From Campylobacter concisus (GTDB lineage Bacteria; Campylobacterota; Campylobacteria; Campylobacterales; Campylobacteraceae), in NCBI GenBank assembly GCA_002092835.1, contig LVWL01000004.1, forward strand, positions 1-51,467: 51,467 nucleotides of DNA, in the 5' to 3' direction. The position numbers were made by a program, and so were the translations under genes. The notes under the pieces were generated by a model. It did not search any database. It was not told the origin of the DNA and worked only from the letters and a program-made list of their open reading frames with translations. Below are positions 17,079 through 26,299 of the stretch, piece by piece (position 1 is the stretch's first letter; every line of letters starts with the position of its first letter).

Positions 17079-17849
17079 TTATAAACTAAATCCATCGTCA
17101 ACTACAATATTTTGTCCATTTACATATTTTGATACATCGCTTAGTAAATAGATTAAAGCACCGCAAATATCATTTGCATTGAGCATTCCTTTCATGCCAC
17201 ATCTTTTTTTATACTGGCTTAAAAATGGCTCAGGCTGCCCATCTAAAATTCCTCCAGGACTTATAGCGTTTACGCGGATATTGTCTTTTTTAAACATCTT
17301 TGCCATGTATTTTGTCATGCCAAGAAGACCATGTTTTACTACTGTGTATTCGACTGGAGAGTGCATATTTGTTCCCTCGTAGGTCTCAAAGGCAGGAGCT
17401 CCAATACCTTGTATAGATGAGATATTTATGATATTGCCGTAACCTTGCTCTAAAAAGAATTTTATAAAATTTTGTGAGATATTAAAGTATCCGCCAAGGT
17501 GTAAATTTAAAAAGGCATTGAAATCATTCATATCTATCTCAAAAAATTTCTTACCGTAATTTTTGTTTTTTGGATAGGCGTTATTTACCAGTGCATCTAT
17601 GTGGCCATATTTTGAGTATAAGAAATTTATGGCTTCATTAACAGAATTTACGTCACCGATGTCAATTTGTAAAACTTCGATTTTCGCATCTTTGTTTGAG
17701 GTTTTTATCTCATCTTTTAGTAAATTTGCTCTTTTTGTGTCGACTTCTGCTATTACTCCAACTCCGTTTTGACTAGCGATGGCTCTTATGAAAGCACTTC
17801 CTATCCTACCAGCCCCTCCCGTTACTACTATGACTTTATCTGTTAGCAT
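17079..17849 (-). CDS. ptmA: SDR oxidoreductase, PtmA-like
   Basis: A 256-aa classical short-chain dehydrogenase: GGAGRIGSAF near residues 11-20, NNAYPKN in place of NNAG, the catalytic Ser region (NIISSIQG) and the Y-x3-K pair within VEYTVVKHG. It corresponds to PtmA (Cj1332 in C. jejuni), required for CMP-legionaminate formation and proposed to help supply the amino-sugar precursor. It overlaps the cytidylyltransferase gene by 14 bases. The exact reaction of PtmA is not firmly settled. Confidence 0.85.
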   Translation of the reverse strand: MLTDKVIVVTGGAGRIGSAFIRAIASQNGVGVIAEVDTKRANLLKDEIKTSNKDAKIEVLQIDIGDVNSVNEAINFLYSKYGHIDALVNNAYPKNKNYGKKFFEIDMNDFNAFLNLHLGGYFNISQNFIKFFLEQGYGNIINISSIQGIGAPAFETYEGTNMHSPVEYTVVKHGLLGMTKYMAKMFKKDNIRVNAISPGGILDGQPEPFLSQYKKRCGMKGMLNANDICGALIYLLSDVSKYVNGQNIVVDDGFSL

Positions 17850-18543
17850 TTTTTTCCTTCATTAAAAACTCTACAAATTTAAAATCCAGTTCACAATCTA
17901 TATCGATTGATCTGTCTTCGCTCATCACATAAAGCCCAGTTCTTGGCAAAAACAATGTATCGTTATTTAGTAAGGCTTCACGTTTCCAGATATAGATAGA
18001 AGCGTTCATATCATAAGTCTTTGGGGCATCTTGTCGTCTTACAATGGCTTTTGATAAAGTTTTTGCAAGCCCCACATGTCCGTCAGGATAAATTTCAACC
18101 AAGTTAAAGTATGGGCTTCTTCTGCTTGGCATTGCGGTTATTAGATTATCATTTTCATCGCTTAAAAACTGCTTGTAAGCGTTTATGATATCGCTTACAT
18201 CACGAAGTGGAGCCGTTGCATCAAGATCGATCTCGTAATCAAATTTTTGTGCGTAATGTTGTTCGCTTTTTAAAAAAGCATCTTTTATCACATCAAATTT
18301 TCCAGCTGTGTCGCTGGCCATAGCAGCATCTCTTTTAAAAAATACTTCTGCACCGTATTTTACTGCCGTTTCTGCGATTAAATCGCTATCAGTACTAATT
18401 ACTATATGCTCAAATAAATTTGACTCTCTAGCCTGCTCTATGGTGTAAGCGATAAGTGGTTTTCCACAAAGCTCACGTACATTTTTCCCTTTTACACCCT
18501 TGCTACCACCTCTTGCACATATTGTACATAAAACATTACTCAT
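17836..18543 (-). CDS. legF: CMP-legionaminate cytidylyltransferase
   Basis: A 235-aa acylneuraminate cytidylyltransferase family enzyme, called PtmB or LegF in Campylobacter. It activates legionaminic acid with CTP. The CTP-binding motif RGGSKGVKGKN is at residues 11-21, VISTDSDLIAETA at about 48-60, and DIDCELDFKFVEFLM forms the C-terminal metal site. Gene order ptmF-ptmB-ptmA is the same as in C. jejuni (Cj1330-1332). It is distinct from the two cytidylyltransferase-like genes at 30584-31916. Confidence 0.9.
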   Translation of the reverse strand: MSNVLCTICARGGSKGVKGKNVRELCGKPLIAYTIEQARESNLFEHIVISTDSDLIAETAVKYGAEVFFKRDAAMASDTAGKFDVIKDAFLKSEQHYAQKFDYEIDLDATAPLRDVSDIINAYKQFLSDENDNLITAMPSRRSPYFNLVEIYPDGHVGLAKTLSKAIVRRQDAPKTYDMNASIYIWKREALLNNDTLFLPRTGLYVMSEDRSIDIDCELDFKFVEFLMKEKNANR

Positions 18544-19444
18544 TATTTTGCCTTTGAATTTGATCTATTATGTCCATAGTATCTTGTCCTTCGCTAAAGC
18601 CACAAACGTATCTTTGTTCACCCAAGACATCTTTATGCATAGCTAAAAACATCTCATTTTTTGCCAAATTTGGCATATTAAAAATTTGCCTATTGATATC
18701 TTGTTTTATGAGAGTACCTTTTATGAAATCAAGCTCATAAGTTGAGCCTTCGCACTCCACTCGCACGTTTCTATGTGTAATGTGGCTCAGATAGTCAATG
18801 CTTATATTGGCTACTACATTATTATTTGTTTTACCAAAGATCAAGCATAAATCATCGCTTGTTATCTGTAAATTTGAGATTTTATCTTGAAAGCTTTTTA
18901 TACTCTTAAATTTGCCACACAGCCACATGGTATAGTCTAACTCATGACTAAGATCTAGCAAAACCCCACCGCCTTTTTCTTTGCTAGCACTATAACATTT
19001 TGTATAGTCTCCATTTCTCCAGCTTGGTAGATACTGTCCACAACTAGCGTTTATGTAAAAAATTTTTTCACTCTTCAAAAGCTCTTTTAGTTTTTGTAAA
19101 AGTGGATGATATCTAAGCACGTAGCCTACAAAAATTTTGTTATTTTTTGGTGTAAAATCGTAAAATTTCTCAAACAAAGGCTTTTCGCAAAGTATTATTT
19201 TATCTTTTACTTTCTCGTCTAGAAATTTTAAATTTTGCAGATGTAAAAATGTAGGAGTTGCTATGACAAAGTAGTCAAACTTGTCTAAATTTGAGACTTC
19301 TTCTAAACTTTTGTAACAAATTTTATTGGCTACATTTTGGCTAGTAACGAGGCAGATCTCATCTATCTGTGGTAATGCTTCTAATACTTCGCAATGCCTT
19401 TTACCTATTGAGCCATAACTTATAATTAAAATTTTTAACTTCAT
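18536..19444 (-). CDS. ptmF: Gfo/Idh/MocA oxidoreductase, PtmF-like
   Basis: A 302-aa NAD(P)-dependent sugar oxidoreductase. The Rossmann start LIISYGSIGKRHCEVL and the CEKPLFEK motif (about 91-98) are the family hallmarks, followed by a YHPLLQKLKELL segment and a C-terminal alpha/beta domain. It corresponds to PtmF, which with PtmA and PtmE is thought to make the amino-sugar nucleotide entering the legionaminate route. It overlaps ptmB by 8 bases. Confidence 0.82.
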   Translation of the reverse strand: MKLKILIISYGSIGKRHCEVLEALPQIDEICLVTSQNVANKICYKSLEEVSNLDKFDYFVIATPTFLHLQNLKFLDEKVKDKIILCEKPLFEKFYDFTPKNNKIFVGYVLRYHPLLQKLKELLKSEKIFYINASCGQYLPSWRNGDYTKCYSASKEKGGGVLLDLSHELDYTMWLCGKFKSIKSFQDKISNLQITSDDLCLIFGKTNNNVVANISIDYLSHITHRNVRVECEGSTYELDFIKGTLIKQDINRQIFNMPNLAKNEMFLAMHKDVLGEQRYVCGFSEGQDTMDIIDQIQRQNNE

Positions 19445-19448
19445 CTTA

Positions 19449-20549
19449 TTAATTTTTCAATTTCCACACACCTTCATTTACTTCTTCAAAAATATTTTTA
19501 TTATAATGACTATCCATAATTTTCCAAAATTCTTTTTCACTGTACCCAAAAAACTGGCAAAATTCTCTTACACATCTTGGATCCAGATCGTGATCATGCT
19601 TTTTTACGAGTTTTATAGCATCATCTCTGGCAAGCATCCCATATCTTATCATTCTTGCAGCATAATCAGTAGCACTAGCATGTCCGAATTTTGGATATTT
19701 CATCCAGGAATGAACCAAGTAAGCCGCTGAATCTACTTGATCAAATTGCTCAATGTGATGAGTTCTTCTCCACTCATGAGTTAAATCATGAAAACCATAT
19801 TTTTTAGCAATTTCATAATTATTGAAACTATTCCACTCTAAAAAATAACTTAAGTAAATTGGATCCAGCTTGTCTAAATCCTCTTTTTGTGGTGGATCAA
19901 AGAAATTTAAGTTTTTTTCGTCTACGCCTATTTCTAAAAGTTCATTACGAGATATTCCACTTCCCACACCATTATTTACTTGTTCCTTAGCAGAATACGT
20001 TTCGATACAATTTACTCCGCCGTATTCATAAGATACATTCTCGCCGTAAACTAGCAATGGTGTATTAAATTTAACTGCCATATGTAAAGGATATGTATAA
20101 ATGTATCTATCTATAAAATACGTTGGTTTGCCGTATTTTTCAAATGTGTACCTACCTATTTTTTTTTGAGCTTGTATATTAGGCTTTATAGATAGTATAT
20201 CACATCCAAAAACCTCAGATATATTTTTTATATTATGCATTCCAGCTTTTGTCATAGGAAAATTATCTTCCACTGAAACTAGAAGTGGATTCATCTTCAT
20301 TTTCTCTTTCATAATATATGTTTGAAAATGGCTATCTTTTCCACCCGAAACAGCTATCATACAATCATAGCCATTTAAACCATTCATACCTCTATATTTA
20401 TTACAAAGTTCTTCAAATTCATACCATCTTTTTTTATAGTCTATTTTTTTTCTATTTTCGTAAGATTGACAAGCTGTACAAACACCATCTTTATTAAAAG
20501 CAATACCAGGTCTTGTATCAGGCATTACGCATCTTGTGCAATATTTCAT
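19449..20549 (-). CDS. ptmG: N-acetyl sugar amidotransferase, PtmG/PseA/WbpG family
   Basis: A 366-aa enzyme that converts an N-acetyl group to an acetamidino group on a nonulosonate or related sugar. The N-terminal MKYCTRCVMPDTRPG and VCTACQSYE hold four cysteines for a zinc site; CMIAVSGGKDSHFQTYIM is the ATP-pyrophosphatase P-loop. PtmG of C. jejuni forms the Leg5Am7Ac variant. No HisH/HisF-type ammonia partner is nearby, as is also the case for PseA/PtmG in Campylobacter. It suggests that the legionaminic acid here carries an acetamidino group. Confidence 0.88.
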   Translation of the reverse strand: MKYCTRCVMPDTRPGIAFNKDGVCTACQSYENRKKIDYKKRWYEFEELCNKYRGMNGLNGYDCMIAVSGGKDSHFQTYIMKEKMKMNPLLVSVEDNFPMTKAGMHNIKNISEVFGCDILSIKPNIQAQKKIGRYTFEKYGKPTYFIDRYIYTYPLHMAVKFNTPLLVYGENVSYEYGGVNCIETYSAKEQVNNGVGSGISRNELLEIGVDEKNLNFFDPPQKEDLDKLDPIYLSYFLEWNSFNNYEIAKKYGFHDLTHEWRRTHHIEQFDQVDSAAYLVHSWMKYPKFGHASATDYAARMIRYGMLARDDAIKLVKKHDHDLDPRCVREFCQFFGYSEKEFWKIMDSHYNKNIFEEVNEGVWKLKN

Positions 20550-20566
20550 ATTTTACTCCATTCTAA

Positions 20567-21616
20567 TTATTTGAAGAATATACCATATTCTTCATTTGCC
20601 CTTTGGTATTCTTCAATACGTCCAATATCAAGCCAATATTCTCTTATCGGAAATGATATAATATTTTTACTTAATTTTATTAGCTTTTCAAACAGCGTAG
20701 GCATATCATAAAACTCATTTTTTGGTATTAGATCTAAAATTTCAGGTGAAAGCATATATATTCCAGCGCTTACGAAAAATTTCTGCACCGGTTTTTCTGA
20801 GATCTCTACTATCTTGTTGTCATTCATTTTTACAACGCCATAAGGCACTTCGTAGTCATACTCTCTTACACACATTGTAGCTGTCGCTTTATTTAGTGTG
20901 TGATAGTTGAAAATATGCTCGAAATTTACATTTGTAAGAAGATCGCCATTCATTACAAAAAATGGTTCGTTTGGTCGCTCTTTAAGTAGGCTTAAAGCAC
21001 CTGCTGTACCCATTCTTTTTTGCTCTAAAATGTAGTCGATGTTTACTCCAAATTCTTTGCCGTCACCAAAATAGTCCTTGATGATGCCTGCATTAAAATT
21101 TACGCACATCGTAATATTTACAAAGCCATACTCTGCAAATTTCTCAACTATCGTTTGAAGTATCGGCTTGTTTCCGACCTTTAACATTGGCTTTGGAGTA
21201 TCTTGAGTAAGTGGTCTAAGCCTAGTGCCAAGACCTCCCACCATTAGAATGGCTCTATTCGTCTTGATCTTTGGTTCAACAAGCTCTTCTATCTCTTTTA
21301 AGTCTAATACTATTCCGTTATCATCTACTATTGGTATCTGGTGAAGTTTTTTGGATAATGCTATCTTTAAAATTTCCTCTTTTGTGTTAGAAATTTTTGC
21401 AACAGCCGGCTCTTTATAAATGATCGTCTCTATAGAGCTGTCAAGGTCTAGCCCTCTTAATATACCTCTTCTTATATCGCCGTCAGTCAGTGTTCCAAGA
21501 AGTTTATCATTATCATCAACAACTAAAGCTATCTGCATAGCTCCGCTATCTATAATCCCCAAGGCTTCCTTTATAGTGGCATTTTGTTTTAGCTTTATGT
21601 TTTCTATATTCTTCAT
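20567..21616 (-). CDS. ptmE: CBS-domain sugar-1-phosphate nucleotidyltransferase, PtmE-like
   Basis: A 349-aa two-part protein: a pair of CBS modules in residues 1-115 (GTLTDGDIRRGILRG, then QIPIVDDNGIVLDL) and a nucleotidyltransferase domain from about 120 with MVGGLGTRLRPLT and KPMLKVGNKPILQ. PtmE of C. jejuni is a GlcN-1-P guanylyltransferase that commits the pathway to GDP sugars. The CBS pair probably senses an adenosine nucleotide. It lies between legG and ptmG with gaps of 3 and 17 bases. Confidence 0.88.
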   Translation of the reverse strand: MKNIENIKLKQNATIKEALGIIDSGAMQIALVVDDNDKLLGTLTDGDIRRGILRGLDLDSSIETIIYKEPAVAKISNTKEEILKIALSKKLHQIPIVDDNGIVLDLKEIEELVEPKIKTNRAILMVGGLGTRLRPLTQDTPKPMLKVGNKPILQTIVEKFAEYGFVNITMCVNFNAGIIKDYFGDGKEFGVNIDYILEQKRMGTAGALSLLKERPNEPFFVMNGDLLTNVNFEHIFNYHTLNKATATMCVREYDYEVPYGVVKMNDNKIVEISEKPVQKFFVSAGIYMLSPEILDLIPKNEFYDMPTLFEKLIKLSKNIISFPIREYWLDIGRIEEYQRANEEYGIFFK

Positions 21617-21619
21617 TAT

Positions 21620-22777
21620 TTATATCTTTACATCATAAAATTTCTTTTTCAAAATACCATCTAGATTGACTTCTTTTAAAATTTTTAGCATTTTTTTGCT
21701 TGAATTACCGCCATCATATGGATTGATCGTATTTTTTAAAATTTGCTCAAATTCTTTTGAATATGCTTTTTTTATAGCGGCTAAAATTTCCTCTTTTACA
21801 GGGCTTGTATCTATTACACTACTAGCCTTAGTGCGTCCTTTTTGTCTGTCACCTATGTTTATGGTTACCTTTTTAAAGCTTGGGACTTCTGAAAGGCCAC
21901 TCGAGCTATTCCCTAGGACTATATCAACAAATTTTATCGCACTTAGATATCTTAGCTGCCCAAGTGAAGTAAACGCCACAGCTTTTTGTGATTTTTTACT
22001 AATATACTCATCTATCATTTTATTTATCACATCACCATCTATGTCGCTATTTGCCTTCGTAAAGATAAAATTTGTATCCTCTAACTCATCTATTGCTTTT
22101 AAAAGCTCGCCAAATTGCTCTTTTGCACTACTATTTTCAAGCGTTACCGGATGAAAAGTGATTAGTATATTTTTTTTAGTAAGCTTAAAATTTATAGACT
22201 TTTCAAACTCATCTTTGTTTAGTAAATTTAGTTTTTTTATGTTTTCAATGCCAGGCCCACCGACATCAAAGACTCTGCTAGGCTCTTCTCCTAGCTGGAT
22301 TATGCGGTTTTCATACTCTCTTGTAGCTGCAAAATGAATATGGCTCATCTTTGTTATGCTGTGCCTAAAAGCCTCGTCAAATGCCCCTTGGGTGGTTTCT
22401 CCGCCATGTATGTGCGCTATTGGTATCTGCATGATACTAGCCACGCCAGCTACACCAAATATCTCGTATCTATCGCCAAGAAGTACCAATATATCTGGCT
22501 TAAGTTCGCTAAAAGCTGGGGCAAATTTCTCATAAACCTTTGCCATCTCGGTACATATATCAAGTTTTGAGTGTGAAGAGCCTAAAATTTCTATCTTTTT
22601 ATCTATCTTAAATTCTTTTTCAATCTCTTTGTATGTAAGTCCAAACTCAGGACTTAGGTGCATGCCTGTGGCAATTATTTGAAGCTCAAGCTCACTATCC
22701 GCCTCAATCTCCTTTAATAGCCAGTAAAGTTGACCGTATTCGGCTCTAGTGCTTGTTACTACACAAATTTTTCTCAT
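21620..22777 (-). CDS. legG: hydrolysing NDP-sugar 2-epimerase (LegG/NeuC)
   Basis: A 385-aa NeuC-type epimerase that releases the nucleotide and inverts C2 to give 2,4-diacetamido-2,4,6-trideoxymannose, the precursor of legionaminic acid. Motifs: VVTSTRAEYGQLYWLL (5-20), LVLLGDRYEIFG, and HIHGGETTQGAFDEAFRH, whose acidic and His residues form the active site; GNSSSGLSEVPSFKKVTINIGDRQ binds the nucleotide. It overlaps legI by four bases, matching the next step in the pathway. Confidence 0.92.
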   Translation of the reverse strand: MRKICVVTSTRAEYGQLYWLLKEIEADSELELQIIATGMHLSPEFGLTYKEIEKEFKIDKKIEILGSSHSKLDICTEMAKVYEKFAPAFSELKPDILVLLGDRYEIFGVAGVASIMQIPIAHIHGGETTQGAFDEAFRHSITKMSHIHFAATREYENRIIQLGEEPSRVFDVGGPGIENIKKLNLLNKDEFEKSINFKLTKKNILITFHPVTLENSSAKEQFGELLKAIDELEDTNFIFTKANSDIDGDVINKMIDEYISKKSQKAVAFTSLGQLRYLSAIKFVDIVLGNSSSGLSEVPSFKKVTINIGDRQKGRTKASSVIDTSPVKEEILAAIKKAYSKEFEQILKNTINPYDGGNSSKKMLKILKEVNLDGILKKKFYDVKI

Positions 22778-23775
22778 ATCAGATCATCTTGCTTGTAATC
22801 TTTTTGTGAAATTTGTCCAATTACTTCGTCCCATCTCATAGGATTTATGCCATCTCCTGGGCGTTTTACACAGATATTTTGTTCGCTAAAAATTTCGCCT
22901 TTTTTTATATTGCACTTTGCTACGATCGACTTTCTAGCTATTTTGATATTTTCGCTCTCGCTTTTACTAAAGTGCTTTAGTCCGTCTCCAAGCGCTAGTT
23001 CTATATTTCTAATAGCTCTAACCATCGCCACTAGCTCATCTGGCTCAAGGCTAGCCTTGTGGTCAGGTCCGGGCATACTTTTATCAAGAGTAAAGTGCTT
23101 TTCTATGATCTTTGCACCCATGGCAACCGCTGCGATATCGACCTCAATGCCAAGCGTATGATCGCTATATCCGACCTCAAGACCAAAGGCATTTTTTAGA
23201 GTTATCATCGCTTTTAAATTTACATCCTCCATCGGTGTTGGATATTGCGTATTTGCATGAAGAAGGCTTATGTTTTCACGTTTCGTGCCGTTTTTTACAA
23301 GTATTTCTATCGCGGCTTCCACCTCGCCTAAATTTGCCATACCAGTTGAGAGAATGATCTTTTTATTTAAGCCACCTATCTGCCTAAGATAAGGTAAATT
23401 TGTTATCTCGCCACTTGGGATTTTAAATGTACTAAGCCCAAGCTTATGAAGAAGCTTTATACTGTCGCTATCAAAAGGGGTTGAGAGAAACGTGATATTT
23501 TTTTCTTTGCAGTAAGATATTAATTCGCAATGATTTTGACTAGTTAATTCCAATTTTTTTACCATCTCAAATTGACTTTCTTTAGAATTTCCAGTATTTT
23601 CCACCTGATATTCAGCTTTTTTTGCATTTTTGGATATACAAAGTTCTGTTTTAAATGTTTGAAATTTTATTGCATCTACTTTTGCTTCCACTGCTGCATC
23701 TATTAGTTTTTTGGCTAGCTCCATATTCCCGTTATGATTAACTCCGGCTTCAGCTATAATGAATATTTTATTCAT
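22774..23775 (-). CDS. legI: legionaminic acid synthase (NeuB family)
   Basis: A 333-aa PEP-dependent synthase that condenses the 6-carbon sugar with phosphoenolpyruvate. IIAEAGVNHNGNMELAKKLI (5-24), KFQTFKTE, FKIPSGEITNLP, GYSDHTLGIEVDIAAVAMGA and EKHFTLDKSMPGPDHKASL are NeuB barrel motifs; a SAF-type domain (VAKCNIKKGEIFSEQNICVK) covers about 285-305. Beside LegG, PtmE and PtmB it is the legionaminic rather than sialic acid enzyme. It overlaps the upstream SDR gene by four bases. Confidence 0.92.
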   Translation of the reverse strand: MNKIFIIAEAGVNHNGNMELAKKLIDAAVEAKVDAIKFQTFKTELCISKNAKKAEYQVENTGNSKESQFEMVKKLELTSQNHCELISYCKEKNITFLSTPFDSDSIKLLHKLGLSTFKIPSGEITNLPYLRQIGGLNKKIILSTGMANLGEVEAAIEILVKNGTKRENISLLHANTQYPTPMEDVNLKAMITLKNAFGLEVGYSDHTLGIEVDIAAVAMGAKIIEKHFTLDKSMPGPDHKASLEPDELVAMVRAIRNIELALGDGLKHFSKSESENIKIARKSIVAKCNIKKGEIFSEQNICVKRPGDGINPMRWDEVIGQISQKDYKQDDLI

Positions 23776-24602
23776 ACTAAAACCTCCATTTCTTTGCTAC
23801 AATCTATTATTACATTGGATGAAATTCCAACCTTTGTTAGTTTAACAACAGAGTCTTTATTGCCATATTGCTGTATAATTCTTTCAGCTAAAGTTTTATA
23901 AGATATATTTTCTTCTCCGATGTTAAATATATCCGATGAATTATAATTTAGCACAATTCTTATTTTTTCGATTAATGTATCTATATTTATAAAATTACTA
24001 GCTCTTTTTCCCATACCAAAAACTGTTATTTTATTGGTCTCTTTTAATTCTTTCTCCATTAATTTTACGATTCTATCTTCTCTCATACCTGGACCATATA
24101 CTTGAGAAAGCCTTAAATGAATTACTTTTATATCCTTATTTTTTAAGTAAAAATCTAAAATATTTTCTCCACAAAATTTAGATAGTCCATATAAGCATTC
24201 GGCATTCTCTGAAGGCCTAATCTCTGATATTTCTGAAAAAATTCCATCTCTGTTTGGATAAACTGCTATAGAAGAAAAATTTATTAATTTTTTCGGTTTA
24301 AATTTATTTACAATAAGCAAAAGATTTTCATATATTTTAATATTATCATAAAATAAAGACAAATCTCTAACATTATCTTTAGTTGCTAAGACAGATGCAG
24401 CATGAATAATTACATCAATTTTAATATCTTCATTTAATAACTTTTCTACATGTTCTTCACTTTGCATATTACATACAATTTTATTTTCATTAAAACTGTA
24501 TTCTAGCCCATTATATAGTTCAAGTATAAAATATTCATTTTTTAAATTATTTATTAAATTACTTCCTATAAATCCGCCAGAACCGGTTATTAAAATATTC
24601 AT
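23772..24602 (-). CDS. NAD-dependent epimerase/dehydratase
   Basis: A 276-aa extended SDR. NAD site GSGGFIGSNL at residues 7-16, catalytic Ser in NFSSIAVYP and the YGLSK (Y-x3-K) pair near 137-141, then RLSQVYGPGM. It would epimerise or reduce a nucleotide sugar at C4 or elsewhere. It is the last gene of an AT-rich PHP / ATP-grasp / SDR trio inserted between legC and legI, and overlaps both neighbours by four bases. The substrate is unknown. Confidence 0.8.
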   Translation of the reverse strand: MNILITGSGGFIGSNLINNLKNEYFILELYNGLEYSFNENKIVCNMQSEEHVEKLLNEDIKIDVIIHAASVLATKDNVRDLSLFYDNIKIYENLLLIVNKFKPKKLINFSSIAVYPNRDGIFSEISEIRPSENAECLYGLSKFCGENILDFYLKNKDIKVIHLRLSQVYGPGMREDRIVKLMEKELKETNKITVFGMGKRASNFINIDTLIEKIRIVLNYNSSDIFNIGEENISYKTLAERIIQQYGNKDSVVKLTKVGISSNVIIDCSKEMEVLV

Positions 24603-25591
24603 ATACTACTACCTTCAACTAGCATTTCATCAAAGTATCTCTTTACAACTCCTTCTTGCAACTTAAAAGATATTTCCCTATTTTTTAATAAATATTCTAA
24701 AATATATTCTACTTCATTAAAACCATATAATGCTCTAATGTATGTTGTACCAGAATGTCTAGCGTTAATTTCAAACAATTTTGGCAAACCATCAGAGTCT
24801 AATCTTAACTGAAAATTACAAACTCCAAACTGGTTTAATTTACTTGAAATGTTCTCTATGTATTTTTTAATGATTTTAGGATAGTTAATATTAAAATATG
24901 TATTTATTGTATTTCCATCTCTTAAGTCTCTTCTTAGTGATATACTTTCTTTTACTTTATTATCCAAGACAATAACACCACATGTATATTCTGTATCTTT
25001 TGAACCTATATATTCTTGAATAATTGGATTTGGAATTATTTCTAATTTGTCATTTAGTTCTTTTAGATTTGAAACAATAAAAACATTTATACTCCTGTAA
25101 CCGTTTCTTGGTTTTATAATCAAAGGGAACGTCACATCTTTATTATTGATAGCTATTTTAATATCTTCCTTCAAATAAGTTTTAGGATAATACAATCCAT
25201 TTTCTTTTAAAAATTTATATGTTTCATATTTATCATCTGCTATTTGTATAGTTTTTTCATCACTTACAACAACTATACAAGAAGTATTATGCTCAATATA
25301 TAATTTATATTTTGCAAATAACCTTAACTCAAAATCAACACCAATAAATAAAATATTTATTTTTTCTACATTAATAATATTGATTATATTTTCTATCCAA
25401 TCTTTTTCTTTGATACTTTTATTCAGTATGTCTGGTAAAACATAATTTTTATCAACCCAAAAAGAGCCTATTGTATCTGAAAAATAATCCATGCCAATAA
25501 GTAGCTCGTTCTTAAATGATGATTTTTTTATTGATTTGATAATAGCTTGTCCAACTAAAGAGCCCGTTCCAGTAATTCCTATAACATACAT
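24599..25591 (-). CDS. ATP-grasp ligase-like protein
   Basis: A 330-aa protein of the CarB-like ATP-grasp superfamily, which joins a carboxylate (as acyl phosphate) to an amine or other nucleophile. The N-terminal Rossmann-like part begins MYVIGITGTGSLVGQAI; PLIIKPRNGYRSINV (about 155-169) and NPIIQEYIG bind ATP, and LFEINARHSGTTYIRAL (about 283-299) holds the Mg-binding Glu/Asn. It may attach an amino acid or other acyl group to an amino sugar, since the neighbours make legionaminic acid and the locus has no N-acetyltransferase; that is inference. It overlaps the PHP gene by 13 bases. Confidence 0.75.
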   Translation of the reverse strand: MYVIGITGTGSLVGQAIIKSIKKSSFKNELLIGMDYFSDTIGSFWVDKNYVLPDILNKSIKEKDWIENIINIINVEKINILFIGVDFELRLFAKYKLYIEHNTSCIVVVSDEKTIQIADDKYETYKFLKENGLYYPKTYLKEDIKIAINNKDVTFPLIIKPRNGYRSINVFIVSNLKELNDKLEIIPNPIIQEYIGSKDTEYTCGVIVLDNKVKESISLRRDLRDGNTINTYFNINYPKIIKKYIENISSKLNQFGVCNFQLRLDSDGLPKLFEINARHSGTTYIRALYGFNEVEYILEYLLKNREISFKLQEGVVKRYFDEMLVEGSSI

Positions 25592-26295
25592 TTAATGCAT
25601 CCTTTTAATATGTTATTCCAATAACCGATACTTTTGACACTATGAGAATCGGTCCCTATTGAAACATGAGGGTTATATTTTTTAAGCAATGGCAATAAAA
25701 TATTTAACTGATTACAATGATATCTACCGTTTAGATCAAACGCTATATCATTTTTACTACACATAACAATAATTTCCTCAAAAAAACTCTGATGAAATTC
25801 ATTGTGAGCGGTTAGCGACATACCTCCTGGATGCCCTAGCACATTAAATCCCCCCATATTTAAGGCAGCCAATGACAGCTCTAGTTCTATTTCTTGTGCA
25901 ATATTTGATTTAAATTCTGAAGCATTATATAGTCTTTGTCCAATAGGAAATCTATGAACACTGGCTATTGCAATATCAGCCTCTTTAACCACAATATCTT
26001 TCACATCAATATTGCCTACAAAATCATTGATTTTTGCCTCAAAGCCTATATATATATTAATATTTTCATGACTATTTAAATGATTGATTTCATTTTTATA
26101 ATCATTGAAATATGTCGATGTTTTTCGAATGTGATCAGTAATTGCGATTGAATGTATATTATTTTTTTTTGCACTCTTTATAATTTCTGTAATTGAATTT
26201 TGGCCATCAGTCCAAGTTGAATGCAAATGAAAATCAACCATCAAATCATTAAATTTCAAATCATTAAATTTGGGGAAAAAATTTAATGTCCTCAT
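25579..26295 (-). CDS. PHP-domain phosphoesterase
   Basis: A 238-aa PHP (polymerase and histidinol phosphatase) domain protein, a trinuclear metal phosphoesterase or hydrolase. Metal-binding motifs are DFHLHSTWTDG (21-31), ITDH (52-55), FEAKI, IASVHRF, NVLGHPGGMS and GTDSHS. The open frame begins four bases after the legC stop without a clear ribosome site; Met19 (MVDFHLHS) is an alternative start. Between the two lies an exact 15-bp tandem duplication (26242-26271) that repeats the FNDLK segment. Likely it removes a phosphate in a sugar-modification step with the ATP-grasp and SDR partners. Confidence 0.75.
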   Translation of the reverse strand: MRTLNFFPKFNDLKFNDLMVDFHLHSTWTDGQNSITEIIKSAKKNNIHSIAITDHIRKTSTYFNDYKNEINHLNSHENINIYIGFEAKINDFVGNIDVKDIVVKEADIAIASVHRFPIGQRLYNASEFKSNIAQEIELELSLAALNMGGFNVLGHPGGMSLTAHNEFHQSFFEEIIVMCSKNDIAFDLNGRYHCNQLNILLPLLKKYNPHVSIGTDSHSVKSIGYWNNILKGCIKCML

Positions 26296-26299
26296 ATTA

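Noticed and set aside
21666-22154. 162-codon ORF antisense to legG
   Set aside because: Shadow of a well-supported gene; its composition follows the codon pattern of the opposite strand.
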